A DNA stretch of 64,000 bases from VXOI01 sp965261945 (GTDB taxonomy: Bacteria; Chloroflexota; Dehalococcoidia; Lucifugimonadales; UBA3495): NCBI GenBank assembly GCA_965261945.1, contig CBDHEF010000002.1, forward strand, positions 806,001 to 870,000, given 5' to 3'. The translations under genes and the position numbers were made by a program. Shown piece after piece: positions 1 to 8,073 of this stretch; the first letter of the stretch is position 1, and the number at the start of each line of letters is the position of its first letter. The notes under the pieces were generated by a model that saw only the letters and a list, made by a program, of their open reading frames with translations, searched no databases and was not told where the DNA came from.

Positions 1-5
1 GGCTG

Positions 6-908
6 GTGATAAGCGGCGCGCTGACCGGCGCGGTGGGCCCCGGCATCTCCGTGCTGTATGCCGTCTACGGAGAGCTGATAACCGAGCGAGCGGGACGCAT
101 CAACCTGGGCATGGAGGGATGCCTGCTGATGGGGGCCTGCTTTGGGTTCCTGGCAACGGCGGAAACGGGCTCGGCGGGGATCGGCGTTCTGGCGGGACTG
201 GCCGCCGGTGGACTGGCCGCTTCGATTCACGCCTACCTGGTCATCTATCGCGACACCAACCAGTTGGCTACCGGCCTGGCCCTCACCCTGTTCGCGGGGG
301 GAGTCACTGCCTATGTGGGCCGGAACTACGTGGACGCCATCATTCAGGGGCTCAACCCCATCGCCATCCCAGGCCTGGCCAAAATTCCGGTCCTGGGCGA
401 GGCGCTGTTCCGGCAGGACATATTGGCCTACGCGGCCTACGGACTCGGCCCGCTCATCTGGTTCGCGCTGCAATACACTCGTTGGGGGCTGAGCCTGAGG
501 GCCGTCGGCGAGAATGCGGCGGTGGCCTTCGCCGCCGGCCGCAACCCCGCGCTCCTGCAAGTGACTGCCATCGTGCTGGGCGGCGCGCTGGCCGGATTGG
601 GCGGCGCGCAGTTGTCCATCGGGCTGACCCATACTTGGTCGGAGGGGATGACCGCCGGACGGGGGTTTATAGCGGTGGCGCTGGTGATTTTCGGGCTGTG
701 GTCGCCCCTCCGAGGGATGCTGGGGGCGTTCCTCTTCGGCGGAGCGGTGGGGCTGCAACTGCAACTGCAAGCCTTGGGCGCCCCGGTATCGCCCTTCCTG
801 CTGGATATGCTGCCCTATGTGCTCACCCTGGGTGTGCTGGCAATCTGGACCGGCGCGGCCGACCGGGCCATGCCCGAGGGGCTGAAGGGCATTCTGCGGA
901 GCGGGTGA
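6..908 (+). CDS. ABC transporter permease, nucleoside/Bmp-type
   Basis: Inner-membrane permease of the YufQ/branched-chain (BPD_transp_2) class, which imports nucleosides or similar solutes together with a Bmp lipoprotein. The protein is almost entirely hydrophobic helices. The loop 'GELITERAGRINLGMEG' near residues 22-38 and 'LRAVGENAAVAFAAGRN' near residue 165 are typical of the family. The first start in view is a GTG at position 6, but relatives usually carry a few more N-terminal residues, so the real start may lie left of the window. The matching binding lipoprotein is 0.9 kb downstream at 1793; the ATPase and second permease are presumably upstream. The solute is not predictable from sequence. 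Confidence 0.8.
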   Translation: MISGALTGAVGPGISVLYAVYGELITERAGRINLGMEGCLLMGACFGFLATAETGSAGIGVLAGLAAGGLAASIHAYLVIYRDTNQLATGLALTLFAGGVTAYVGRNYVDAIIQGLNPIAIPGLAKIPVLGEALFRQDILAYAAYGLGPLIWFALQYTRWGLSLRAVGENAAVAFAAGRNPALLQVTAIVLGGALAGLGGAQLSIGLTHTWSEGMTAGRGFIAVALVIFGLWSPLRGMLGAFLFGGAVGLQLQLQALGAPVSPFLLDMLPYVLTLGVLAIWTGAADRAMPEGLKGILRSG

Positions 909-998
909 GCCTGCCTGGTTGGCAGGCCCCTCGCCCGTTGCAATAACAAACGGTGTGCTGTAATTTATAGGACGCATATCATGGATAAAGGATGAGCG

Positions 999-1340
999 GT
1001 GATTACGTTCAACTGCACCATTCAGGAAGGGGTAATTTCAGACGAGCAGCGCGAGATACTGAGCGTCAGGCTGGTCCAGATTGGCGCTGGAGTTCTTGGC
1101 GAGGCCCCCGATGATATTACAGTGAACTACGAGGTAATCCCCCACGGGTTCGGTTTCCGCGGTGGTGAGGTCTCGACCTCATCGTCGGTCAGGAGCCGGA
1201 TACCCGATGGCTACTCCCAGGAGAAGCGAATCGAGTTCATGCAGACCGTCCAGAATATGTGGATGGAAGTAACCGGACAGACCACCGCTGAACTTGTGGT
1301 CGGCGCCGCAGACTTCAGCTATCGCTACTACCAGGAATAA
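999..1340 (+). CDS. tautomerase-fold protein lacking the N-terminal proline
   Basis: A 113-aa protein that resembles its neighbour at 1385 and the cis-CaaD/4-oxalocrotonate tautomerase superfamily in length and layout (N-terminal beta strand, then 'SDEQREILSVRLVQIG' helix, C-terminal 'FSYRYYQE'). Superfamily enzymes use Pro1 as the catalytic base. Here the residue after the initiator is Ile, so it is probably not a classical tautomerase. GTG start at 999 is preceded by AAAGGA six bases upstream; an in-frame TGA just before it rules out a longer form. It sits in an apparent operon with the Pro1-containing paralogue, so a heteromeric partner or structural subunit is one explanation. Family assignment is by eye. 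Confidence 0.6.
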   Translation: MITFNCTIQEGVISDEQREILSVRLVQIGAGVLGEAPDDITVNYEVIPHGFGFRGGEVSTSSSVRSRIPDGYSQEKRIEFMQTVQNMWMEVTGQTTAELVVGAADFSYRYYQE

Positions 1341-1384
1341 ATCCAGAAATTAATCGCCTAAGCCACAAAAACAGGAGAGAAGCG

Positions 1385-1780
1385 ATGCCCATATACCGGT
1401 TTAAAGTTCCTACGGGCTCCGTTCCCTTCGAACAGCGTGAGAAGATCGCCGTGGACGTTACCGACATCCATTGTGGTTCGACCCTTGCCCCTCGCCACTT
1501 CGTCCACGTCTACTTCGACGAGCAGCCCGAGGATGGGTCTGCCTACACCACCCGCTACTACCTCGACGCCATCAATCGCGCCGGCCGCTCCCAGGAAGTC
1601 AAGGACCAGTTGCTGAATGCCCTGCTGAACTCCTTCGCAACCCACACCGGCGTTTCCCGCGAGGATATAAGCGGACGCATTGGCGAGACCCCGGCGTCCT
1701 GGGCGATGGAAGGCGGCGAAGTGTTACCCGAGCCCGGTCAGGAAACCTCCGAATGGTACGCCCACGTCACCGCTGGCTAA
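1385..1780 (+). CDS. tautomerase family protein (cis-CaaD-like, Pro1 present)
   Basis: A 131-aa protein beginning Met-Pro-Ile-Tyr, so removal of Met exposes the catalytic Pro1 of the tautomerase superfamily. Length fits the cis-3-chloroacrylic acid dehalogenase-like/Tautomerase_3 branch (about 130-150 aa) rather than the 62-aa 4-OT form. Start follows GGAGAGAAGCG. Members isomerise enol/keto acids or hydrate and decarboxylate short acids in ring-cleavage pathways. A hydratase/decarboxylase homologue (6163) and two extradiol dioxygenase genes elsewhere in the window fit that theme, but the substrate is unknown. It lies 44 bp after the Pro1-less paralogue and 12 bp before the Bmp lipoprotein gene, suggesting co-transcription with the transporter. 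Confidence 0.75.
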   Translation: MPIYRFKVPTGSVPFEQREKIAVDVTDIHCGSTLAPRHFVHVYFDEQPEDGSAYTTRYYLDAINRAGRSQEVKDQLLNALLNSFATHTGVSREDISGRIGETPASWAMEGGEVLPEPGQETSEWYAHVTAG

Positions 1781-1792
1781 ACTTCTGAAGGG

Positions 1793-3115
1793 ATGTACGC
1801 TGTGCTGCTTGGACTGTTCTCAAAGTTTCGCATCCCCATCCCCGCAGTCCTGACGGCAGCACTGGCCGTCTTGGTCGCTGCGATGCTGGCCTGCGGCGGG
1901 TCAGAAACGCCCACCCCCACCCCGACCGTTCTTGCCCCGTCTCCTACCGCCACTTCCGCCCCGCCCGCCCCCGCATCTCTTGCCACCCCCAGCATGGAGT
2001 TGTTGGGCGGCGGCTCGCCCGACGAGTTCATGGAGGTATTCGAGCAGGGCCGGGCCAACAGCGCCTTCCGCCCCACCGGCGACTTCGCCGCTGCCGCCCG
2101 CCCGCTGGCGGAGGGCGAGAAGCTGAAGGTGGGCATCATATTCGTCGGTTCGCAGCGCGACCTGGGCTGGAACCAGGCCGCAGCCTCCGGCGCAGACTAC
2201 GTGGAACAGGTATTCCCGGACGTGGAGGTGATCCGCGCTGAAAACGTGCCGGAGACCGTAGAGGTCCAGGCAGTGGCCGAGCAGATGATCCGGGACGGCG
2301 CAACCATAGTCATTCCCACCAGCTTCGGCTATTCCGATCCGACCAAAGCAATCCTTGAAAAGCACCCGGAGACAATGTTCCTCCACCTGGGCGACCTGGA
2401 GATATTCGAGAATTACGGGTCGTTCTTCGCCAACATCTGGCAGTTGGAATACGCCGCCGGACGCGCTGCCGGGACGGTCACCAAGAGTAACAAGCTGGGA
2501 TTTATAGCCGCCTTCCCCATCCCGTCCAGCCTGCTGAACATCAACGCCTTTCACTTGGGAGCGCAGTCAGTCAACCCCGACATGGAGACCACCGTTGTAT
2601 TCACGAGCGACTGGTGCGACCCGGCAAAGCAGGTGACGGCGGTGAATACCCTGACCGACGCCGGGGTGGACGTGCTGTCGCTGCAACAGGACTGCACCAA
2701 GACCGTGGTTGAAGCTGCCGAGAGAGCCGGGGTCTGGGTGACCGGCTTCCACTACGACGCGAGCGCGGCGGCGCCCAACTACTGGATTACCGGAGCAACA
2801 TGGAACTGGGGGCCGATAATGGCCCAAATCATCCAAGAAATACGCACCGGCGTCTACCGCAGCTCGGTCAAGCTGGCCGGAATCGAAGCGGGCTGGGCCA
2901 AGCTGGCGCCCTTCGGCAGCTCGGTCGACGACGAGACGCGGCAGCTGGTGCTCGACGCCGTGGAGGGACTGCGCGACGGCAGCATCTCGCCTTTCACCGG
3001 CCCCATCTATGACCAGGACGGCGAGGTTCGCATCGCCGATGGCGAAACCGCGACCGACGAATACCTGCAAGGCGTGGACTGGCTGGCCCAGGGCATCGTG
3101 GGCCGCACCAACTAG
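1793..3115 (+). CDS. BMP family ABC transporter substrate-binding lipoprotein
   Basis: Secreted, lipid-anchored solute receptor of the basic-membrane-protein (PnrA/BmpA) family, 440 aa. A hydrophobic N-terminus ends in a lipobox-like 'AMLAC' (Cys about residue 34), followed by a Pro/Thr-rich linker. The binding domain starts around residue 105 with 'KLKVGIIFVGSQRDLGWNQAA', typical of the fold; 'GFIAAFPIPS' and 'GVDVLSLQQDCT' are further family-like segments. The binding domain is similar in size to known PnrA proteins; the linker accounts for the extra length. With the permease at 6-908 it forms part of an importer, probably for nucleosides or related heterocycles. A hairpin follows the stop codon. 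Confidence 0.85.
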   Translation: MYAVLLGLFSKFRIPIPAVLTAALAVLVAAMLACGGSETPTPTPTVLAPSPTATSAPPAPASLATPSMELLGGGSPDEFMEVFEQGRANSAFRPTGDFAAAARPLAEGEKLKVGIIFVGSQRDLGWNQAAASGADYVEQVFPDVEVIRAENVPETVEVQAVAEQMIRDGATIVIPTSFGYSDPTKAILEKHPETMFLHLGDLEIFENYGSFFANIWQLEYAAGRAAGTVTKSNKLGFIAAFPIPSSLLNINAFHLGAQSVNPDMETTVVFTSDWCDPAKQVTAVNTLTDAGVDVLSLQQDCTKTVVEAAERAGVWVTGFHYDASAAAPNYWITGATWNWGPIMAQIIQEIRTGVYRSSVKLAGIEAGWAKLAPFGSSVDDETRQLVLDAVEGLRDGSISPFTGPIYDQDGEVRIADGETATDEYLQGVDWLAQGIVGRTN

Positions 3116-3153
3116 CCCGGCGGCTGTAATAAACCACTGCAATAATCCGAGGG

Positions 3154-3196
3154 AAGGCCCGTTCATCCTGAACCTGTCGAAGAATGAGCGGGCCTT
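3154..3196 (+). terminator. hairpin terminator after the Bmp lipoprotein gene
   Basis: A 13-bp stem with one wobble pair (3154-3166 with 3184-3196) lies 39 bp after the stop at 3115. A short T-containing tract follows; no long T run, so efficiency is uncertain. Confidence 0.5.
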
Positions 3197-3226
3197 TCGT
3201 TGATTGCCAGCGGTCGTGAGACGAGA

Positions 3227-3263
3227 AACCGCTCGCCCCTGTACAAGCTCAGGGCGAGCGGTT
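3227..3263. terminator. second hairpin between convergent genes
   Basis: Arms 3227-3241 and 3250-3263 pair over 14 bp with one bulged C. It lies between the plus-strand lipoprotein gene and the minus-strand ligase gene and could stop transcription from either side. Confidence 0.5.
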
Positions 3264-3314
3264 GGGGTTAGTGCGATTCCCCGGGTAGATTGAAAGGGGT
3301 AGGTTGAAAGCCAC

Positions 3315-5009
3315 TTACGCAGTTTCAATCTGGCTGGCCGCCTGCAAGCCCAACTCCTCCACTGCCATCTCCCGCATACGGAATTTCTGTATTTTTCCGG
3401 TCACCGTCATGGGGAACTCACTGGTGACTTTGACGTAGCGGGGAATCTTGTAGTGGGCGATCTTGCCCCGGCAGAATTCACGAATTTCCTCCGCGCCGAC
3501 GGTCTCGCCGGGCTTCAGCATCACCCAGGCCATGACCTCTTCGACGAAGCGCTCGTCGGGAACGCCGATGACCTGCACGTCGGAAATTTTGGGGTGGGTG
3601 TACAGGAATTCCTCGACTTCCCTCGGATAGACGTTCTCGCCGCCCCTGATGATCATGTCCTTCAGGCGGCCGGTGATCTTGTAGTAGCCGTCTTCGTCCA
3701 CCGTCGCCAGGTCGCCGGTGTGCAGCCAGCCTTCCTCGTCGATGGCGGCGGCGGTGGCTTCGGGCATATTGTAGTAGCCGCGCATCACCATTGAGCTGCG
3801 CGTCTGTAGTTCGCCTTGTGCTTCGGGGCCGACCACCTGGCCGGTCTCGTGGTCAACGACCCTTGCCTCGACGCCCGGCAGCACCTTGCCCACGGTGGAG
3901 ACGCGCCGCTCGATGGAGTCAGTCGTCAGTGTTTGCGTGATAACCGGCGAGGCCTCGGTCTGGCCGTAGGCTATTGTCATCTGGTGTGCGCCCATCCTGT
4001 CGATGACCTGCCGCATTACCTCGATGGGGCAAGGGGAGCCGGCCATGATCCCGGTGCGAAGGGAAGAGACGTCGAAGCTGTCGAAATCGGCGTGGCCCAG
4101 TTGCGCGATAAACATGGTTGGCACGCCGTACAGGGCGGTGCAACTCTCCCGCTCCAACGCCTGTAGCGTTTTCAGCGGGTCAAAGTGTTCCGAAGGGATG
4201 ATAATCGCCGACCCGTGAGTCACGCAGCCCAGGTTTCCCATGACACAGCCGAAGCAGTGATAGAAGGGCACCGGGATGCACAGCCGGTCATGCTCCGTAA
4301 GCTCGATGGCGTCGCCCACGTAGACCGCGTTGGCCACGAGGTTGTGATGTGTGAGCATCGCGCCCTTGGGGTTTCCTGTGGTGCCGGAAGTGTATTGAAT
4401 GTTTACCGGGTCGTCGGGACGGCATTCGGCCTGCCTGGACGCCAGTTGCGCGGGGGATACCTCAGTGTGCTTCGCCACCATTTCGTCCCAGGCCCACATC
4501 CCTGCGGGCGTGGATTGGTCCTCTTCCTCCCCGTGGGGCGGAATGTAAATTATGTCGCGCAGATAGGAGAACCGTGTACTGCGCAACTCTCCGGGATTGG
4601 AGTCCCTGATCTCCGGGACCACCTCGTTGAGCATCGCCACGTAGTCCGAGTTTCGGAACCGGCCGATGAGAACCAGGGCGTTGGCCTCCGACTGCTCCAG
4701 CACGTAGGCCAGTTCGTGAGTGCGGTAAGCCGGATTGACATTGACCATCACCGCGCCGATCTTTGCAGTTGCCAACTGGGTCAGCACCCATTCGCTGTAG
4801 TTGGTGGCCCAGATGCCGACGTGGCGCCCGCGCTGAATTCCCAGGGCCATCAGCCCCCGGGCCACGCGATCCACCTCATCGCGGAGCTCTGCATAGGAAT
4901 ATCGCGCGCCGGTGTCGATGTGAACCAGCGCGTCCCTATCGGCATAGCGGGCCGCCTGCCGGTCCAGCATATCGCCGATGGTACTGTTGAGGTCTACAGT
5001 GCCGGCCAT
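3315..5009 (-). CDS. AMP-binding acyl-CoA ligase (FadD/medium-chain type)
   Basis: Cytoplasmic adenylate-forming ligase (564 aa) that activates a carboxylic acid as acyl-AMP and then acyl-CoA. Visible motifs: the Thr/Gly-rich 'YTSGTTGNPKGAMLTHHN' loop (about residues 205-222), 'AYGQTEASP' (A5), 'HTGDLATVDEDGYYKITGR' (A7/A8), 'DMIIRGGENVYP' hinge, and the C-terminal catalytic lysine in 'TVTGKIQKF'. The start at 5009 is preceded by AGGAGG with 7-nt spacing. The gene begins 15 bp after the Mrr-like nuclease gene on the same strand. The family is certain; whether the acid is fatty, aromatic or short-chain is not. Confidence 0.92.
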   Translation of the reverse strand: MAGTVDLNSTIGDMLDRQAARYADRDALVHIDTGARYSYAELRDEVDRVARGLMALGIQRGRHVGIWATNYSEWVLTQLATAKIGAVMVNVNPAYRTHELAYVLEQSEANALVLIGRFRNSDYVAMLNEVVPEIRDSNPGELRSTRFSYLRDIIYIPPHGEEEDQSTPAGMWAWDEMVAKHTEVSPAQLASRQAECRPDDPVNIQYTSGTTGNPKGAMLTHHNLVANAVYVGDAIELTEHDRLCIPVPFYHCFGCVMGNLGCVTHGSAIIIPSEHFDPLKTLQALERESCTALYGVPTMFIAQLGHADFDSFDVSSLRTGIMAGSPCPIEVMRQVIDRMGAHQMTIAYGQTEASPVITQTLTTDSIERRVSTVGKVLPGVEARVVDHETGQVVGPEAQGELQTRSSMVMRGYYNMPEATAAAIDEEGWLHTGDLATVDEDGYYKITGRLKDMIIRGGENVYPREVEEFLYTHPKISDVQVIGVPDERFVEEVMAWVMLKPGETVGAEEIREFCRGKIAHYKIPRYVKVTSEFPMTVTGKIQKFRMREMAVEELGLQAASQIETA

Positions 5010-5024
5010 AATCCGCCTCCTGTG

Positions 5025-6008
5025 CTATTCTGCCGTTTCAATCAGGATTCTGCGGTTTCTCAGTGGAATTTCTCTCTTGATATCGTCCGGCAGAGCGTCG
5101 TAAGTGTCCAGCAGTCTGTCCACTAGCTCGTAAGGCCCCCACAGCCGGATTTGGAAGAAAGAGCGTTCATTTTCGTTTCGTACTGCCCGGGTAAAATCGC
5201 CAAGGCTAACCAACAGTCCGTGATCGGCTCCGTAGGCCCCAATGTTGCCTTGAAGCCGGTTATAGTCGGAAATGTCTACGGCGGAGCGGCCGGACTTCAC
5301 CTGAACGCACAGCCGAGGGTGGCCGAATCCCAAGCCGCCCTGTCCGGCGACTACGCCTACGTCCGGTCCCTGCCGGGTCTCTATCGCGTGGTAGCCCGAA
5401 GCTCGTAAGATGCTGCCCACCAAGTATTCCAGCCGGGCGCCGAAGAATCGCTGTCGGACTCGCTCTATGATTCGGCCAGTGATTTGCTCCTCCAAGTCAA
5501 CATTAAATTCCTCGTTTTCACTGGCCGCCTCCACAGAGTCAGCGTCGTCAGTTGGAATCCCGGCCAAGTGTTGGGCTACTATTTTGCCTATGCGAGATTC
5601 GGCGTTACCAGCCCGGACGCGATAGACCGTTGTTTGCCTGTCAAAGGAATTAAGCAAGTCTTGTCCGAAATCTGTTCGAGGAATTTCCCGCGCTATCCAA
5701 TTCACCGGGCGAACATGAGGAGGTTCCAAGTCTTGCCGATATTGGTAGTCACCGGATACTCGACCCACAACTATGACTCTAGGCCGCTTTCGGGGTAAAA
5801 CTACTATATCGCCGTTACGAATCTCGTGGGTGAAGTTCCATAGCTGGTCAGCGGCATTCCTCGTCCTCGTGTGTTCCCGTAGCACATCCCTGCTACTGAA
5901 ATCCGTTATGCTTTGACGCAGGCTGAAGTGTATGCCGACTATACTCTGGGACAAGAATGTTTCCTCAAATTCACCTATCCTCCCGCCTCTGACAACCCAG
6001 ACTGTCAT
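5025..6008 (-). CDS. Mrr-like restriction endonuclease domain protein
   Basis: About 327 aa. The C-terminal half carries a PD-(D/E)XK nuclease core of the Mrr_cat type: 'RLEYLVGSILRASGYHAIETRQ', then the Asp of 'GPDVGVV' and 'LCVQVKSG' (Q-x-K variant), the arrangement used by type IV Mrr-like enzymes. The N-terminal half ('WVVRGGRIGEF', 'NGDIVVLPRKR') looks like a separate recognition or regulatory module. The ATG at 6008 is preferred over the TTG at 6011 because GAGAGGG is well spaced. No methylase is adjacent, so it may be a solitary modification-dependent nuclease. The downstream ligase gene on the same strand is functionally unrelated. Confidence 0.75.
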   Translation of the reverse strand: MTVWVVRGGRIGEFEETFLSQSIVGIHFSLRQSITDFSSRDVLREHTRTRNAADQLWNFTHEIRNGDIVVLPRKRPRVIVVGRVSGDYQYRQDLEPPHVRPVNWIAREIPRTDFGQDLLNSFDRQTTVYRVRAGNAESRIGKIVAQHLAGIPTDDADSVEAASENEEFNVDLEEQITGRIIERVRQRFFGARLEYLVGSILRASGYHAIETRQGPDVGVVAGQGGLGFGHPRLCVQVKSGRSAVDISDYNRLQGNIGAYGADHGLLVSLGDFTRAVRNENERSFFQIRLWGPYELVDRLLDTYDALPDDIKREIPLRNRRILIETAE

Positions 6009-6162
6009 CAATGCCCTCTCGATTCTTACGCCAAACAGCTCGCTGATATTGTTGTCTTAATTATACTGTAACGCCGTAACTGGACAAACGGCACCGGCCC
6101 CGGTTCCGGCGGGTGTACAATGGGCGCAATTCGGCCCTTTAGAGGCTAATCAGACCGGCGGG

Positions 6163-6987
6163 ATGGAAATGAGACCGACAACGCATGATGTTCACCCCGC
6201 GATGGTATCGGCGGGAGGCGACCGGAGCAACGGCGCAGTCGCCGTTGTTCGGCGCAGCTTTCGCACCGGGGTCGCGGCGGCGCCACTGGCGTCCACGGGA
6301 TTCACGGAGCGGGAAGCCTACCAGTCACAGTACAGATTCCTCAGCGAATTGGAACCTGCCGAGGTGATTGCAGGCCACAAGGTGGCGCTGACCACCAAGG
6401 CGTCCCGAGACCACCTCGGCGTTCACGATCCCTGCTATGGCCACATCCTTGACCGATGCGTCTACGCCAGCGATTCCGACGTGCCAATCGGCAACCTGAC
6501 CGCTCCACACATCGAGGCAGAGATTGCCTTCGTGCTGGGCGATGACCTGCGTGGCCCCGGCGTCACGCCGGTCGACGTGATGCGGGCCACACTGGGCGTC
6601 CTGCCGTCGCTGGAACTGGTTGATCTGAAGGTTCAGGGCGATGGCATCCGGGCTACCGACGTCATCATCCACAACGCCCTGCACGGCGGGCTGGTGGTCG
6701 GCTCCCGGCTGTGTCCTCTGGAAGGCCTGGACTTGCAGTACGAGGGCGTGACGGTGGAGTTCAACGGCGAACTGCACGGCTCCGGGACCGGGTTCGAGGT
6801 GATGGGCAACCCAATTAACCCGGTCGTCTGGCTGGCCAACAAGCTGGCCGAATTCGGAGACTATCTGCGGGCAGGTGAGACCATCATCTCAGGCTCGATG
6901 GTGACCCCGGCGCAGCTCAAGCCCGGCGACTCTGTGAAGGTCACCTATTCCCGCATGGGCAGCGTCGGCGCACGATTTGTCAGTTAG
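6163..6987 (+). CDS. 2-keto-4-pentenoate hydratase / 4-oxalocrotonate decarboxylase family (MhpD-like)
   Basis: FAH-fold enzyme (274 aa) that hydrates or decarboxylates 2-oxo-4-enoic acids in meta-cleavage pathways using a divalent metal. 'GHKVALTT' (conserved Lys), 'PHIEAEIAFVLGDDL' (Glu-x-Glu metal ligands), 'PSLELVDLK' and 'AGETIISGSMVTPAQLKPGD' match the MhpD/DmpH/DmpE pattern. Hydratase and decarboxylase cannot be separated by eye. The first 40 residues are poorly conserved and the start is uncertain: ATG at 6163 or 6169, with only a weak ribosome site. It stands alone after a divergent nuclease gene and is followed by the SMP-30 gene. Confidence 0.85.
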   Translation: MEMRPTTHDVHPAMVSAGGDRSNGAVAVVRRSFRTGVAAAPLASTGFTEREAYQSQYRFLSELEPAEVIAGHKVALTTKASRDHLGVHDPCYGHILDRCVYASDSDVPIGNLTAPHIEAEIAFVLGDDLRGPGVTPVDVMRATLGVLPSLELVDLKVQGDGIRATDVIIHNALHGGLVVGSRLCPLEGLDLQYEGVTVEFNGELHGSGTGFEVMGNPINPVVWLANKLAEFGDYLRAGETIISGSMVTPAQLKPGDSVKVTYSRMGSVGARFVS

Positions 6988-7023
6988 AAATAGGCGTTAA
7001 CCGCTACGGGAAACGCTTCACGC

Positions 7024-7050
7024 TGACCTTCTCCCAGAGGGAGAGGAGAA
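7024..7050. repeat. CTC/GAG repeat, short copy
   Basis: Partial copy of the palindromic intergenic repeat found about 18 times here. The core is CTCCC-agag-GGGAG, just upstream of the SMP-30 ribosome site. Confidence 0.5.
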
Positions 7051-7065
7051 TACTGGGAGGAATGT

Positions 7066-7962
7066 ATGAGCTGGGAATTTGAACTGGTGGCCGGGCCATA
7101 CGGCGGCACCAGCGAGGGGCCGGCCTGGGACGGACAGGCCCTGCTGTTCACCGATATCCCCAACAGCCGGATTATGCGCTACGACCCGGAGACGGGCGAT
7201 TGCACCGAGTATCGCACCGGCGCCAACGGGACCAACGGCCTGAATTTCGATGCCCAGGGCAACCTCTACGGCTGTTCCGGCGGAGGAAGACGCATCCTGC
7301 ATTTTGGATCCAACGGCGCCACCGCGGCCCTGCCCAACCTGCTGGACGGCAAGGCGCACAACCGGCCCAATGACCTGGCCATTGACCGCAAGGGGCGCAT
7401 CTGGTTCACCGACCCCGCCGGACAGATTCCACTGGAAGAGCGGGAGTTGGATCACGCCTCGGTGCTGCGCCTCGACCCCGACCCGGAGGCAGAGGGTGGT
7501 TGGGCGCTGCGACGGATGACTTTCGATACCTGGGCGCCCAACGGGATTTTGCTGTCGCAGAATGAGCGGACCCTGTACGTGGTGCAGAGCGACTACGAAG
7601 GCACCCGCGACCTGCGGGCCTACCCGCTTCAGTCCGACGATTCCTTGGGGGAGCCGCTGGTGCTTCACTCCTTTGGCCGGGACTTTCGCGGAGTTCACCG
7701 GGGGCTGGACGGGATGTGCCTGGACGTGGATGGCAACATTATCGCCGCGGGAGGCTGGCGTCAGGCCGGACCAGGACCGCTGATTCATGTGTTTGCGCCA
7801 TCGGGCCGCATCATCGAGACCCACCCGGTGCCCGCCGACTGGCCCACCAACTGCGCCTTCGGAGGGAGGGCCTTGGATACCCTTTACGTCACTACCAGGG
7901 GCGGCCACCTGTTCCGGGTCAACAATACCGGCCGCCGCGGCTGGACTCTCTACCCCCTGTAG
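7066..7962 (+). CDS. SMP-30/gluconolactonase family lactonase
   Basis: Six-bladed beta-propeller of the SGL family (298 aa), expected to hydrolyse a sugar or xenobiotic lactone with one bound metal. Features: 'EGPAWDGQALLFTDI' (metal-binding Glu near residue 19), repeated 'NGLNFDAQGNLYG' and 'NRPNDLAIDRKGRIWFTDP' blades, 'APNGILLSQNERTLYVVQSD' and 'GLDGMCLDVDGNIIAA' (catalytic Asp region). Length is normal and no signal peptide is seen, so it is probably cytoplasmic. The start follows GGGAGGA. It is followed by a molybdenum hydroxylase gene, so both may act on related compounds, but no operon is proven. Confidence 0.88.
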   Translation: MSWEFELVAGPYGGTSEGPAWDGQALLFTDIPNSRIMRYDPETGDCTEYRTGANGTNGLNFDAQGNLYGCSGGGRRILHFGSNGATAALPNLLDGKAHNRPNDLAIDRKGRIWFTDPAGQIPLEERELDHASVLRLDPDPEAEGGWALRRMTFDTWAPNGILLSQNERTLYVVQSDYEGTRDLRAYPLQSDDSLGEPLVLHSFGRDFRGVHRGLDGMCLDVDGNIIAAGGWRQAGPGPLIHVFAPSGRIIETHPVPADWPTNCAFGGRALDTLYVTTRGGHLFRVNNTGRRGWTLYPL

Positions 7963-8028
7963 AGGATGCCCATTGAATTTGATCCTTGCAGCCTGCCCCA
8001 GCGGTAATATAAGGGTTGCTGAACATCC

Positions 8029-8046
8029 GTTTACAGTTATGTAAAC
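8029..8046. promoter_or_regulatory. GTTTAC-N6-GTAAAC palindrome
   Basis: Perfect 6-6-6 inverted repeat 28 bp upstream of the molybdenum hydroxylase ATG. The position suits an operator for a dimeric repressor; no regulator gene is nearby, so this is inference. Confidence 0.35.
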
Positions 8047-8073
8047 ATTAGAAAATGAGTCCAGGACGTGATT

